Of a stretch of 64,000 nt of DNA, positions 1-24,796 are shown in pieces. The notes below the pieces were generated by a model. It was not told the origin of the DNA, ran no database searches, and saw only the letters and a list, made by a program, of their open reading frames with translations. The DNA is from Ascaris suum (lineage: Eukaryota > Nematoda > Chromadorea > Rhabditida > Ascarididae), in assembly GCA_013433145.1 (NCBI GenBank), contig CM024170.1, positions 11,941,866-12,005,865 of the forward strand, written 5' to 3'. Made by a program: the position numbers and the translations under genes. The first letter of the stretch is position 1. Each line of letters opens with the position of its first letter.

Positions 1-660
1 GATGAAAAGGTGATATATGCCAGTCGAGTTGAACCTTAGGCCGCTAATGTTCTTTGAATAGAAATTTCACAGCTTAAAGCAAATAGGTTACGCGATCACA
101 AGTGTAACCAAGTTTTTTTTTCGACATACTCAGCATATTGATTGCAAATAAGATTGCACTCATTCTAGGTATTCTCCATAATTGTGAACAAAATTTGCGA
201 TTGAAGAATGCATTAAATGAATGTGGCACACAATGATCCGCTAAAAATAATGACAATTTGTCGGTTGGTCATTTTTTTTTTGCGATTCTTCAGTTGGTCA
301 TTTTTTTGCCGCTTCATCTATTGGTTAATTTTTGATAATTCATTGATTGGTCATCTTTAAGCTAGCACCTTGTTGAAAAAATTTTATTTTTATTGCTTAT
401 AAAATCAACTCGTAACGCCGCCTTATAAAAATACAATGGCTAGGAGGAAATTTTATACGAAAATTTCAAGAAAATAATTAAATTTTTCAATAATATGCTG
501 CTGCAATTTAACGTCATTCATTCGGTTCGTTATTTTTGCCTCCATATGAAACAAAATAAAAGACAACTAAAAGGTAGTTCTTTGAACACCTTTGCGCCTT
601 TCGTATACATGTGAATTGCAAGAAAAAAAAATAAATGTGAAATTTATGCATAACTAACAC

Positions 661-723
661 ATCAGCATTGACACAATGCACCAATGCAAGAACACCGATT
701 AACATTAGCCATAAAGTCGCCAT
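661..723 (-). CDS. First exon of an unidentified secreted protein
   Basis: Read on the minus strand, an ATG at 723 opens a 21-codon exon. It encodes a textbook signal peptide: a short N-terminus, a Leu/Val/Ile-rich core and a likely cleavage site after VNA, with Asp next. Seven bases before the ATG is a strong acceptor (TATTTTGCAG, about 731-740), which fits a trans-spliced start. The exon can end in phase 0 at GAT before GTGTTA. The reading frame stays open a little further, but the composition becomes intron-like. The rest of the gene would lie at lower coordinates, in 1-660 or beyond the edge. One possible further exon is at about 187-253, with Cys residues and an acceptor TTTTTAG, but its phase does not join cleanly. 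The family is not recognised. Confidence 0.5.
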
Positions 724-5174
<4,451 letters not shown>

Positions 5175-5461
5175 TTAATCTGATTGCAAGTTTACTGCAT
5201 TGAGCCTCTCGGCAATTTTCATCACGCAATTTCCGGTGTCCTTTGCAAATCTCCAACAAGAGGGCATTTGTCTTCATTCTCAAGTAGTATTTCATTGTTC
5301 GCAAATGAAACTTCACAGAAACGCGAAATTAACAAGGCTTTCAAGCATGACGTCCTTGATATTCTGGCCTACCTGTGAGAACGCGCTCGTTCCGGTCGGC
5401 TGATTCAGGATGCCGTCGTCAAAATAGGTCAGATGTTTTCGATACACCTTTAAAAGATGCT
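5175..5461 (-). CDS. Two exon-like segments behind mif-2, unidentified
   Basis: On the minus strand an acceptor (ACAACTGCAG) opens an 89-base segment, 5461-5373, with only one open frame (HLLKVYRKH...TGTSAFSQ). It ends at CACAG before GTAGGC, a good donor. A possible last exon, 5240-5175, follows an AAAG acceptor and reads DTGNCVMKIAERLNAVNLQSD in two short pieces (DTGNCVMKIAE, RLNAVNLQSD) before a TAA. Both join in phase 0. The acceptor lies 127 bases behind the mif-2 stop, the spacing expected of a downstream operon gene. However, no ATG is visible in the first segment, so it may be an internal exon, an alternative 3' end or a gene fragment. No family is recognised. Confidence 0.3.
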
Positions 5462-5588
5462 CTGCAGTTGTAATAAATAAAATGCCCGAGGAGAAAATTG
5501 AACGAGATATATTTACTATCCACCGATTATATAAAATGTTGAGCAAAAAAAAAGATGATCGACTACAACTCGCACATGAAAAGAAATA

Positions 5589-7158
5589 TCATTTTTTCGA
5601 CATCAGAACTTTCATCGTAGTGCCCGAATTAGAAACATTCTGTGGCTCGAGGTTCACGAACTCTATAAGACACTTTTCTGGTGCAATCGCAAGCGATTGA
5701 TGTATGAATTCAGCGATCTTCGCCGAATATTTCACGTTGAGTTCATCATTGAATGCTCCGATCGCTTTCACCTGAATATAATTTCAACACAATCATAGCT
5801 ATAAATTTTTTAAAAAAATTTAAGCTTCAACTATGCTCTAGCGAGTAATCCAACAAGAAAAAAAATGTTTAATGTAAGCACCCTCAATGGATACCTTTCC
5901 TATCATTGTTTCTTAATTGTTATGAGTATAAATGATTGGATCTTCTAAAACATGCATGATTGTAATCAACTATTATCAAATCAAATTAGGGCTTAAACTT
6001 CGCTCCAAAATATTCAACAAAAAAAGAAATTACCTTGACGATAAATATGAAGATGAAAATCTTTCCAATTTTAGTAAAAATGAAATGAAAATGGTCGAAA
6101 TTTTATAGATTGTGAAAAAATTCGCCATTGAGAAACCGGATTTACAACACTTTTTTTTGCATTTCAATAGAGAATTTATTGCTTATCGAATGCAATCATA
6201 TCAACTTGCTATGTACTCATAAAAGTCAAAATTCTTTATATTTCTTTAAAATATTACTTGCAAAATGCGATTCCCGATGAAATGATGTTTATCGATGATG
6301 AGACAAAAGAAAGGAATACCGACGATCGCTGATGACACAACACATCGCTACCAATCACTTCAATAACTGACTTTCATAACATATGGATTTATGCTATATA
6401 CGGATAGGTGAAAACATGGTGTACGTATCTTAGAGCGAATAGAACGACGAATAGAATAGGTTGCTTTTCACTGAGAGGACGGCAAAGGTGAGGGGAGTTC
6501 GAAAATTAGTACTTCTACGAGCGTAGACCTAATCTAGGCGGTAATTGATGCAACTAGCTTCATATTTCTCAGAATGTTCCAATATCTATCTATTCAAAAT
6601 TCATGTGGCTATTAATTTCTGATAGAATTTGCAAACAATTCATAAATATTGACGTTTTTTTTTGGTCTTTTTAAGTGGAGAATCAACAAATGGCTTAATA
6701 GATTGCTAGGAAAACCCGCCTTCAATCTATCAAAAAAATTAACAAAATTTTTTTCAACGGAAAGTTTACTTTATCGTTGATCGAAGGTTATATTAGTCGG
6801 CTTAACGGTTATAAACCTCAAGGCACAACATCTCATAGAGCAATTCATTAAGCGTTTGTACTGCTGCTTAATGGAAGGAGGTCGTTTTTCTAGCTATTCT
6901 AAACTATTCACCTCAATGAAATTGTTGTAAAAATTAGTAATATATCTTTAAATTCCAAAAACAATCGAAACGAACAGTGATCACGCATGTCGGATCATTG
7001 CTGCCTCCATGTGTTAGTCGAGCACCTGTCATCACAAGAAGACTGATTCGAGCGGCTGGTTTCTCAATTAAATTCGAAAGAAAATTCGTGAATTGTTGAT
7101 TGAAATCAACTGGAAACTTCTCGTCGGCAACGTTTGATGCTAAAGTGACAAGTGGCAT
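5589..7158 (-). CDS. mif-2: Macrophage migration inhibitory factor, type 2 (nematode MIF-2)
   Basis: Two exons, 7158-6976 and 5771-5589, joined in phase 0 by a 1.2-kb intron, give 121 residues, the usual MIF length. The start is chosen because the ATG lies 7 bases behind a TTTTTTTTGCAG acceptor (a likely spliced-leader site) and because Pro follows Met. Pro2 is the catalytic base of MIF tautomerases. The motifs MPLVTLASNV, ISLLVMTGARLTHGG and KAIGAFNDELNVKYS match the family in order. As in other type-2 nematode forms, the Cys-X-X-Cys of type-1 MIF is absent (DPTCVIT here). MIF homologues fold as trimers and have no signal peptide. In parasitic nematodes they are studied as mimics of the host cytokine, which is family knowledge and not visible here. 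All key residues are present and nothing is broken. Confidence 0.93.
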
Positions 7159-8095
7159 TATTAACCTGCAAAAAAAAATCCCTTTATAGAGAAACAGATA
7201 TCGTGCTGCTCAAGTTGCCGCTTATTCTTGTACAATTTCAATTTCAGACGCTTCTAAAGTAAATCCCCAAATATTTTGACATTTACGTTAATTAATTTCA
7301 GGTGTTTTCATTCAAAAGAAAAGGAGAGGATGGTTTGAAGCGCTTTAGTATGAATTCCTCATATTTGTTCCAACTTTGACTCTATAAATACCTTTTCCTC
7401 GTTACCTCTATAAAAAATTATGGGATGGAAGGTTCATCAAAGCGAAATGTATAGCCATCAACATCGTAGCATAACGTTGGATATGTCTTCCCAGAGTTGT
7501 AGTTAATGATTTTTTTCTTTTTTGAAAGCATCCTCCATTGAAAATTTACATTTTATCATCGATAAATAAACACATTAATAGCAATAAACAAACAATCATA
7601 AGAAAGACTTTAAATGATATTCAAATATAATGAAGAAAAATAAAATAAAATAAAACTCATGAATTAAAATAGCATAATATTATGAATTTCACTGCAAAAC
7701 GCCACTCTCAAAACAATTCGGTTAACGATAGTGCATCATATAATAAAAGCTTATTTAATAAGGTAACCAACTACCTATAAATGAGCAATGCTAATGGATT
7801 ACATTTAATGCGAAAACGAAGAATACCTCTAAAGCAGAACGATGAATATTGCTCTTCAAAACCATACCTTTCGCCAAGCAGAGGGGGGTTGGGGTGGAGG
7901 GAAGTGGGAGACGAGGTTTGAGAAGAAACACAATAAGTTTGAATGTCGGGCGAACAAAATGAGCTTTCTATGATCGCAAGTACAGCGAGAAAGTTAGAAA
8001 TTCACCTCCAGTGTTTGCTAATTATGAATACGGCTTCTTAATTATTAGAGGATACTTCCGCGCATTGCCTTATTCCTATTTTCCTTGCGCAAGAG

Positions 8096-8200
8096 ATGAA
8101 ATTTCCGCCTGCAACCGAAATCCAAACGATGGAATTTCCGCCGCAACCGAAATCCAAACGATGGAATTTCCGCCGGCAACCGAAATCCCGGTCCGATCTT
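8096..8200. repeat. Tandem repeat, about three copies of a ~32-bp unit
   Basis: The block GGAATTTCCGCCG-CAACCGAAATCCAAACGAT recurs about three times with small indels. It is followed by an inverted repeat, CCGATCT-tgt-AGATCGG, at about 8193-8211. It is richer in GC than the surroundings. Related words (GCAACCGAAATTCC) recur near 29577, so it may be the edge of a dispersed element. Confidence 0.7.
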
Positions 8201-9150
8201 GTAGATCGGAATTCAGCTCTGACTTCTTTCCGTTTCCTCGTTACAGTCGAAACTTGGCTTCTGCCTATGCCCTTCGGACGAAGCTGACCGATATTTTCGA
8301 GAAAAAAACATTTGTTTTCAAAAAAAGACAGAGATGACAGCAAGCCAACCTCCTTATCGATGGAAGGAAACTTCAGTTCGGTTACAATCTCTATGACATA
8401 ATAGGTTTATAGGCATTGTTTTTGTATAAATCTAATTTTTGAGGCAAGTTACTTTGTTTAGCAGCAAAATATGCATTTAGCGATTGCGAATTGCTTAATG
8501 AAAGAAAATTTCACAGCGGAAATTCTTATAGCTTTCAAGGATTTCTACTTTTACAGTCTAATTTCATAAAGGTATTAAATTTCCTTTTTTTGAGAATATC
8601 TGAAGAATTTTTGTTAACGAATAACTTAACCATTAGAGTTGAGCGGAAATGATTCATCATACTTCCGGTGGTGCATTATTACCTAAGGATTTAAAAAACA
8701 ACCTCGAGAAAGCATACAAGAATATAAGGTGATATCACCAAAAAGCGATATTAAAACTTATTTTGGGCCATATTAATAATCCAATTGAAATTAAATCTCA
8801 ATATGACGGATAATTTTATTGGTTATAGTACAACTAGTAGCATATTAAAGAATATCAAACAATTTGCCGAGAAAATTCCATTCTATTAGCCGTTTTTTTC
8901 TTTCGTTAATCCCTCCCTAACCCCCCTTCCATCCCCCCCCCCAATAAATTTCCTCAACTTTAGATGATTAAACGACACAATAAATGCACACTCGTTATAT
9001 AGCGATAATAGATCAGAAAAATTGATCCCCGCTCAATATTCGTTTATCGAGATTTTAAAATAGAGTCCCCTTTCTAAAGTCAGCACAATAAATGCCCTCC
9101 CTCACGTGAAAATATAATAGAATTGAAAATCGTCAAGAATTTATTTCCGA

Positions 9151-9235
9151 CTATGCCGTAACTCTTTCAGCCAAATTATTTGACGATTATAGCTGCAACT
9201 GAGCGTTTCATGAAACAGCGCGCAGCGCGTTTTTT
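9151..9235 (+). repeat. Diverged repeat, copy 1 (ends GCGCG + T-run)
   Basis: About 85 bases starting CTATGCCGTAACTCTTTCA and ending GCGCGTTTTTT. It aligns over its full length with the copy at 9586. It contains the perfect palindrome GTTTCATGAAAC and alternating GCGCGCAGCGCG, which are striking in AT-rich DNA. The T-run end would suit a Pol III transcript, but no A/B box is evident. Confidence 0.45.
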
Positions 9236-9585
9236 AGGCGGCAAGCAATACGAGGAAAAATAGTTGAATATACGAATAATTTCGATGGTGTTTTAAAAAT
9301 TTCATGCAATATTTGTTTTATTCATTGATTAGTGCTTTCATTGCAAAGCCCCTATTAGAATATTGGAAGCGTGACGTGAATTTTAGATCATATCTAAACG
9401 CAATCATAATAAATGCTAGTTGATTGTTATTTATTTGAATTTTTGGAAATATTTTGATACTCTATTTGCTTAACAATAAATCTAAATTCGTATTTTCTAT
9501 AAAAGTATGTTACAAGTAGCATAATTTGTTGAAAATATTAGCTATTTCTGGCTAAACATTTGGCGGAAGTGAGTGATATTTCAGG

Positions 9586-9677
9586 CTATGCGATAATTCT
9601 TTCAAACGCATCGTATGACGCTTATAATTGTAATTTAGCTTTCCTTGAAATAGCACATAGCGCGTTTTTTTTTTTTT
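9586..9677 (+). repeat. Diverged repeat, copy 2 (ends GCGCG + T-run)
   Basis: Starts CTATGCGATAATTCTTTCA and ends GCGCG followed by 13 T. It aligns with 9151-9235, but the inner palindrome is degraded. Both copies are in the same orientation, 435 bases apart. Confidence 0.45.
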
Positions 9678-12237
9678 GAATCAGTAGTCAATGCGTCAAA
9701 AAATCAGTAAGAACAACTTGGGTGGTGATTATGGCGGAAACGAATGGTATAAATTGAACTAGATTTGATAAAACAGAGAGAAAATGAAAATCACCATAGT
9801 GTATTCATAGAACAGAGGAAAATAAACTTCACAAATCGGTGCTAAAGCATTAGTCACATGACACTCATCAAGCTTTTTCAAAATCGTTTTAAAAGACAAT
9901 TCAGTTGAATTAAATGACCTTTAACCTTTAATCACCTAATCTATATTATATTGTATCATATAAGAAATTGAGATCATTAGCCTTTAGAGAAACAAAAGTT
10001 TTTTGCAAATTTTTTTGCGAATATAATCATAAAATAGATGTCACCGGAAGATAAAATAGAATAATTTGAAGATATGAATAGAGGAGAGAGTGATAGTATA
10101 TCATAAGGCAATAAGAGAATAATAGTAGAGAGTTATACAAGAAATATGAAGTAATTTAAAGGTATTTTCATTCAAGTGCATAAAATAATCTTTCCCTTCA
10201 AGAGGTAATCTTTCTCTCTTTTCGTATCAATAAACTTCCGATCCGAATATAATTTCAAGAATGAAAATCCCAATACCAGGACTTTTAGACGGAAATGACG
10301 TCATAGGCTTTATTTATGTTTAGCAATCATAAATTAATGTTGGCACAATCGTAAAAATGAAAAAAAAAGTTTTTTTTAAATGAAAAAAAAATGAAATTAT
10401 AAATTACATTAATTGATTAGTAATTATTAAATTAATAAGTTGAATTAAAGTTTTTTTTCCTCCGAATTAGTTATTCACTTTCACCAATAAATGAACCCAA
10501 AAAAAATCCAAACAATAGCGATGTTAGCCTGCTTATGTATATGTGTGCATGCATTTATCGATCGGAAAGCATTTTTTGTTCAACTGTAGTATGCTCATTG
10601 CAGTATTGCGTTGTAATACTACAAACATCAATATAACGATCATTGAAGGATGTGCATTGCTAGTGTTCAATTGTTGGGTTGTGGTGGGTTTGAAGAGATT
10701 TTCGATGCATTAGTGGTTATTCTCGGTTATTTATACCGAGGTCAAGCTGAAGCTAGTCCATATTCTCGTATTCGATTACCTTTTGAAGAAAAAAGAAAAA
10801 GTTATTGCAAGTAAAATGCCTATGAAAAATAAATAAGTTTCACTTCAATAAACGGTCAACGACTTGATCATAATAGTTCGTTGCCTTGACGACGACTCAT
10901 TATCGTCCAACTATATGCAGAAATTCCCGATAGTTGGATTGGTCAGATATGCTTTTGAAATATGTTTGGATATGAATGCAAATTATTTATAATCGTAACA
11001 TCATAGAGAAAGGAAAGACAAATTTCGCTAGTCTATAAATCATAATATGGTAATGCTGCATGAGGTAGGCAATGTTTGTATCCCCAACCGCCTTGGCAAT
11101 TCAGCAATTGTTGCTTGTGTCGGGAAAGGAGTTACAATGGAAGTTGGCTGCATTTAGGTTTAATGAGTGAAGAATTTCCTGGATGCATAAATGGTACTGT
11201 CTCTCAATTTAAGGAACTCATTTAATCTTATTTATTCCCCCTTTTTCGGGTTAAATTTATAATTTTGTATTTGATGGAGTATCAAAATGTTCCATTTGCA
11301 TAATATCTTTTTTAATGAAGTTTTGCTTCCTCAAATCCTGATGATTTACTAGCTCATTCTAACTAAATAGGCTTTCGAGCATTCTCTATAGCTTGCGGGT
11401 CAGTCATTTCGAACAAATATGACGTCAACGGCAGTAAACAATGCTGACGAGAGAAAAATGCGTTGAAGAAATGAAAACCGGATGTAAATTTCATTTGCTA
11501 TAATTTTATTTGTTGTTTCATATATTCGCCAATGTTTAGAGGGTTGATTTTCCAGAGGGTTCTCATTAAGGATTAAAACCTCAAACGGAGAACTTAATTG
11601 CAAACATTGCAAAAGGGGTAATGAAATCTAAAATAATGTCGCATAAAAATTAACGACATGCAAATGAAAAAGACGAAGAAGAAAATGATCGTTTGAACAT
11701 AATTCTTAGAATTAAGGAAACAAACTTATGATTGTACGGCAATCCCTCATTCTCATTGATATTTGTTGAATATCTAAATTGGGAAATTCAGGCTAATTTT
11801 CTCAAGTATTTATATTTCATTCCGAATGGTCAATGGTAGAGGCACATCGAGACTGAACGCTTAAATATGAAATTCGAAAAGCGTAATATTACTATATTGA
11901 ATATCCTTTGAATCAAGTACAAGTAGAGCGAAAAACGCTATGATATTTTTGATCTTTTTTTCCCGAAAAATCGATCTTATACTTCTCCTTTTAAATTTAT
12001 CGAAATTCCCGTGCCACCTCCTGAAATTTGCGAATTTAAATTTGATAAGATCTTAAGCTTTACATGATATGATTAGAAGCATAGTGACACTATTATTGCT
12101 GATTAACATGACTATATTAGAAGCACACTATTAACAGTAGAGTATAAACTAACAAGATGATCTCATAATAGTAAACTCATTTAGATATTCTTGAAAATAT
12201 GAGCAAAAAAAATCGCTGCATTTTTATTCATTTTCAG

Positions 12238-12680
12238 ATGCCAATCTTCATTTCGTATAATAAAGAAGAGTTCTTCATGCAAATCAAGAAAAACCTAAAG
12301 GATGAAAAGTGCAGTATGAGTATTTTGCTTATTGAGCTGAAATACTTGAGAGAATATTGTATCAAATTTGAATTCGCCAAATACAGTATAACTACAATAG
12401 GCTCGATTTTCGATGAAGTGATGATAAATATAGTATAATGCCATTTTTGGGAAAGAAATACAAGTACCAATATGAGGCCAAAAATTCGTATGCGATAATA
12501 TCGATATTAAGGAAAATCAACGATCAAGCTGCTCAGACTCTCGACATCATATTTTCCTCGTTGGGAAATATATGTCTTATTGCCATTCTTTCTTTATTGC
12601 TTTTATTGAGTTCAACGTTGCTTAATCGCCGTCGCAACTATCATCGCCGTCACACTGATATGTTATTCATGCAGTTATAA
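12238..12680 (+). CDS. Putative small membrane protein, exon structure uncertain
   Basis: An ATG at 12238 directly follows TTTTCAG, a typical trans-splice position, and opens MPIFISYNKEEFF. A second open frame ends at 12680. It holds about 20 hydrophobic residues (NICLIAILSLLLLLSSTLL) followed by a strongly basic stretch (NRRRNYHRRH), the look of a stop-transfer segment with a short cytosolic tail. CGC/CGT codons here suggest real coding. The two parts are in different frames and need an intron. One solution in phase is a donor at GAAAA/GTGCAG (about 12310) joined to an AAG acceptor at about 12511. Without it, they are two overlapping ORFs. The product is not recognised. Confidence 0.3.
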
Positions 12681-13003
12681 ATTTACGTTGATTTGAGGAG
12701 AAAATTTGAGATTTCCTTGAAATTGTTTTCCTCGGAAATATTTGCTGAAATGCAACGGTAGTATGACATATTTCAAATACCCGAAAATAAGGGATTTTTT
12801 TTTCGGATCTTATAACTGCAAACGAAGGAGAACCGCCTTATGGAGGATAATTGTACAGAGAGGGTTAATTCTGCAATAAGCTTTAAGGGATTTTTCTAAT
12901 GGATTTGATAAGATGCGTAAATCATGTGTGATGATTATAGATAGTCGTCAACACATTGCTAAATTTATTTATTCAAAGAGAAAACAAAACAAAAAATTTT
13001 CTT

Positions 13004-13438
13004 TTATGCTTTAAAAAAAAAGGGAGCAAGCGTCGTTTTTGGTAAATGGCCATCTTCAACGATGAAGAGTGTATAAAACAAGGTGAAGCTATTGATAAGT
13101 TCCAGCGCGTTTTTGATCATAATGTTTGGAGTGATAGTTATTACGCTCTCGCTTTTACTGGTGGTGGTACCTGAAATTAATTCTGGATGACGAAAATATC
13201 GATTATAGAATATTTTTATAAATCTAGAATTCAATGCTTTCAATGGGCAATTTATTTGTTTTTGTTTTAAGAGGTGCTTTACTTTATGCACCACCATTAA
13301 TGATATGCGGTCATGCAAATGGCCAAGAGTGCAAATCAATTTTTTAACGGACATTTTCAGGATATGATCGAATTTATCGAACATTTTCCATAAATCGGCG
13401 CTGACTATATAGAATGCAAAAAGAAGGAATTTTTTCAC
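13004..13438 (-). CDS. Uncharacterised open reading frame, 144 codons
   Basis: This is the longest open frame in the window outside repeats, which is unlikely by chance in DNA this AT-rich. It begins with a hydrophobic stretch (KKFLLFAFYIVSA) like a signal peptide and continues with basic, partly helical sequence. There is no ATG at the front (it opens at GTG), so it may be an exon entered from upstream, where GAGCTCAAG is a possible acceptor. A donor-like GTAAAG lies inside it at HK/VKH. It sits about 500 bases behind the stop of troponin T gene A on the same strand, so it could be a downstream operon gene or part of that gene's 3' UTR. Confidence 0.3.
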   Translation of the reverse strand: MKKFLLFAFYIVSADLWKMFDKFDHILKMSVKKLICTLGHLHDRISLMVVHKVKHLLKQKQINCPLKALNSRFIKIFYNRYFRHPELISGTTTSKSESVITITPNIMIKNALELINSFTLFYTLFIVEDGHLPKTTLAPFFFKA

Positions 13439-13943
13439 TTGAGCTCTCGTTGAATTAAGTTACTCAACGAGCTTTTCTTTTCGATACATGTCAGATATTT
13501 CTATGAGGAATTCTTAGAACGGCGTCTCGCAAACTTTGGTGTTTTTTTTTTGGTCTATCGGTATGTTTCAAGCTGCGATCATGAAATCTACTCCTCTATA
13601 ATCGCTAAGGAACGAATTTCCTTTCGATACAGTAACTGTTGAAAGAGTTGCATTTTTTTTTGAGACAGGAAAGCGATGGCGATAAAAAGCCGTCGTGATA
13701 CCTAGGAACCGTTAATTTTTGTCATGAAATGTTGCAAAAATATGCATTTTAGTGATTTTATTGGCGTGCTATCCCACTTCTTTTTCTTTATGAAGCAATT
13801 AGTAAAAATTCAGTTATCGGTCAGATTGAGCAGCACATTCCATGTTTAAAAGAAGGTGAACGTGATGGAGATGTCATCAAAAATTCTGATTCTTTAATCA
13901 GTTGCGACCAGCGGGATTTTCTTCGTAGTAACTAGACCACCGC

Positions 13944-21522
<7,579 letters not shown>

Positions 21523-24141
21523 TATTGAAGCTTGCTAGGAAAACACTGCAACAGCACAATATTTTTTATTGAGAATATGAGTTGTTGATCATTTGCGAAT
21601 GAGAGTAAACGAAATTGTTGTTGAAAAATAAAGAAGCATAAAATCGAATAAGCGAGAATCTTTCTGAATCAAAAATTTGCATAAATTACTATTAGAAATT
21701 CAACATTTTCAACGAATATAAAATGTTGTCTGAGGACATGCACGTTGTAAAGTTTGGAGTTGGCAATGAGCATCAATATGATTGTGCAACAGATCTTTAT
21801 TCATCTATTAAAAAAAAATTGAAAAATGAAAGTCTTCTCTAAAGTTTTCATGAAAAAATCCAATTGGAAATTGAACTTAATCAAAAGCACTAGAACTTAA
21901 ACAAAAATGCAAGTTTTCCGAAGGGAACACCACTCATATCGACGGTCATTTTCATCGCAAAAATTTACAGATATGGCTAATTCGATTGAATAGATTTTTG
22001 AGAGAAAAAGTTATTATTTGAGTCGATTCAAATCGAAACTGCAAAAATTGGTGATGGGGAGGTGAATGGAAAATGGAAAGGAAGGAGAGAAGAATAAATC
22101 TTGAAAGCAGTGAAATCATATCAGCCATTCATGAAGCAAACCAAGCGGTTAAAGCTTCAATGTGAATACGATTAAATAGAGAAGCGTTGAAGCAACTTCA
22201 AAATAACACAAATGAATGCCATACAGCGAGGAAACTGTTTAAATACAACGACTGATAAATGACGAGCACTCAATGCATAACGTTTCTAACGTTGAGAAAA
22301 AAAAAGCCGATCGCCCAAGGATATCGCCCTCTTCTTCACCACCCCCATACATTTGCACTAACAAATCAACACTCCTCACCAGCTGCATTTTTCATACGGA
22401 CAAAGCCTAAAATTCTTCAACGAAAAGAAAAATATTTTTTATTGAAATGAATAAAAAATTTTTGCAAAGAAAATAAAATGAAATCATCTTTTTTTTCAAA
22501 ATTGTGCCAAATTTTGCATTAAAATTAGCATAAAACTCTGCAAATGTAGATATTTACATAGAGAGTAGAACATGTAAAGCAGGTAACTAGCACCTAAGGT
22601 TTTAATAAATTCATCAATCTCAATGAGATGAATTCAACGTCAAAATTTTAGAAAGCATCTTGGACAGCTATTTGCCAAGATTTTCATTTACAGTGGAAAG
22701 AAAAAACCTGCGCAAAATAGCCATGCTTTTGTCCATAAATTTACCTTCAATGTAACCCATATTTATCGGGAAACCCTATATTATACTGCAATATCAAACG
22801 AGAAAATATGCCAGAGAATCAGTCAAGCATGTGTTTAATGCATAATGCATATTTTCTACTATCTACAATTTAAAACACATCATGAAAGAGCCAAACCGAA
22901 AGTAAGCTTTCATTAGTAAGCGCGATTATGCGGGATGATCTCATAATCACTGTTTTGAATTGCAAAAAGACATATGCGAACGAAAATTGTCTTCAAATCA
23001 TAATTAAGGTCGATTTTGCATATATCAAATTGATCTTCTTGTTTAAGACATTTTTTTAAAAATTTGATTTTTCATTGCTAGAAAATGAATGGAATGTGAG
23101 GTGATTCTTTATTGGTCAAAGTCTCAAGGAAGATTTTTCACTTCTAGAGCAAAAGCACATATGTAGATGAAATGTTCGAAAATATGCACACAGCTGTTAT
23201 GCACATTTGAGCACAATATTGTTGTTAATTTGTCAGCTAAATGCCATTTTCAAAGTGCTCAATACTATGATATTCATCTGTAAGAGATAAAAATCGATAT
23301 CTCATATCGTTTTTATCTGAATTTTTCATGAAAACCGGTTTTTTTTTGTAAATATTCATTGATGTCTATCAAAAATTAAAAAATTTAATAAAAATATTTC
23401 ATTTAGATAAAAACATAAAAATTTTTTATTTATCATTTTTTATTTTTTTTTTTTATTCGGAGATGAAGAATATTGAAATTGCAATAAATTATTTCCAACA
23501 GAATACGCATTTTCCTTATATTTCCTTTTTCAATTAAATAAAGAAATTATTGTTCTTCTATATAATTCTTCAATAATTTCTTTGTTTTTCGCATATTTCA
23601 ATGTAATCATTGCATATATTAAATGCAAATTAACTTGTGATATTACGTTTTCACCTACAAATATACACATTGAGGATATAAATAGTCGTTTGAAATAAAT
23701 ATTGAAAATGGAAGCACTTTAGAGTTTTACCTAAAAGCTTACGATAGTGTTGTCAAAACTCACAAACAAGATAAAAAGTAGACCGTTCGAAGTGAATGTG
23801 TGAAATGCACAACCGGAAATAGTGTTTGTTTTGCAAATGATAGAGCTTTCCAACTCTCTTTCGAAAAAAAAAAGAAAAGTTTACCTCTAAATGTTTATTC
23901 ACTTTTCACTTCGCATACTATACGTTTACCTGAAGAAAAAAAAACAACATGCATTATTCAAAATGTTTGCATTTCTTCTGGTTTCTTGGCACATTTCCAG
24001 AATTTCGAAATATAGAAATTTTCAAAGAAACCCTATATTATGATTATAATATAATATTGTGGCATTACCTCCATATATGTATAATAGATTGCTTGCTTGA
24101 ATCCATCGGTTTATTTGTATGCTAGGTTCAACTCATCAAAA

Positions 24142-24177
24142 AATAAATGAATAAATAAATAAATAAATAAATAAAAT
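24142..24177. repeat. (TAAA)n microsatellite
   Basis: About eight AAAT/TAAA units with one GAAT interruption. Confidence 0.85.
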
Positions 24178-24637
24178 AACCGAAGCTTTAGCGATAAAAA
24201 TTAGTACGTATGACCTACATCGACGAATGATCGCCTTCATTGAGATTGATCGCCATTCACACAAACTCTTGACAGTAGTGGGTGCTATAGAACTTGCAAG
24301 TGCAGATGAAAATATAGAAAGGTGGATCGTTGATGGCAAATTCTAGTGATATTTACGTGGCATTACTAAGGAAATATTTCCTCCTTGATAGAAATTTCCC
24401 CATTTTACACTTGCCATTGAATCTTATAGATAAAAAAAAGCTTCTTGAAAGATATATGCAAATAAATTTTTATATTCATATTGTATAAGATCGTTGAAAA
24501 TTTATTTTATAAACCTTGAGAAGAAAGCTCAGAAATATACCAAATGGTCGGCAATTTTACTCTTATGATATCGAAAAAGAATAAATATAGAAAATGATAT
24601 TCTTATTTTTTTTCACATCAAATTAAACAAAGAAAAG

Positions 24638-24796
<159 letters not shown>

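Larger units (their letters stand above)
7159..12237. other. Intergenic DNA upstream of mif-2
   Basis: No confident gene is seen. The stretch contains a short tandem repeat at 8096-8200, a C-rich patch near 8930-8942 and the diverged repeat pair at 9151 and 9586. The overlapping ORFs at 8011-8343 on both strands come from the tandem repeat. The first few hundred bases next to 7160 would carry the mif-2 promoter, but no motif stands out. Confidence 0.5.

Noticed and set aside
8011..8343. Overlapping ORFs of about 100 codons on both strands
   Set aside because: Caused by the tandem repeat and higher GC. No splice sites or protein features.
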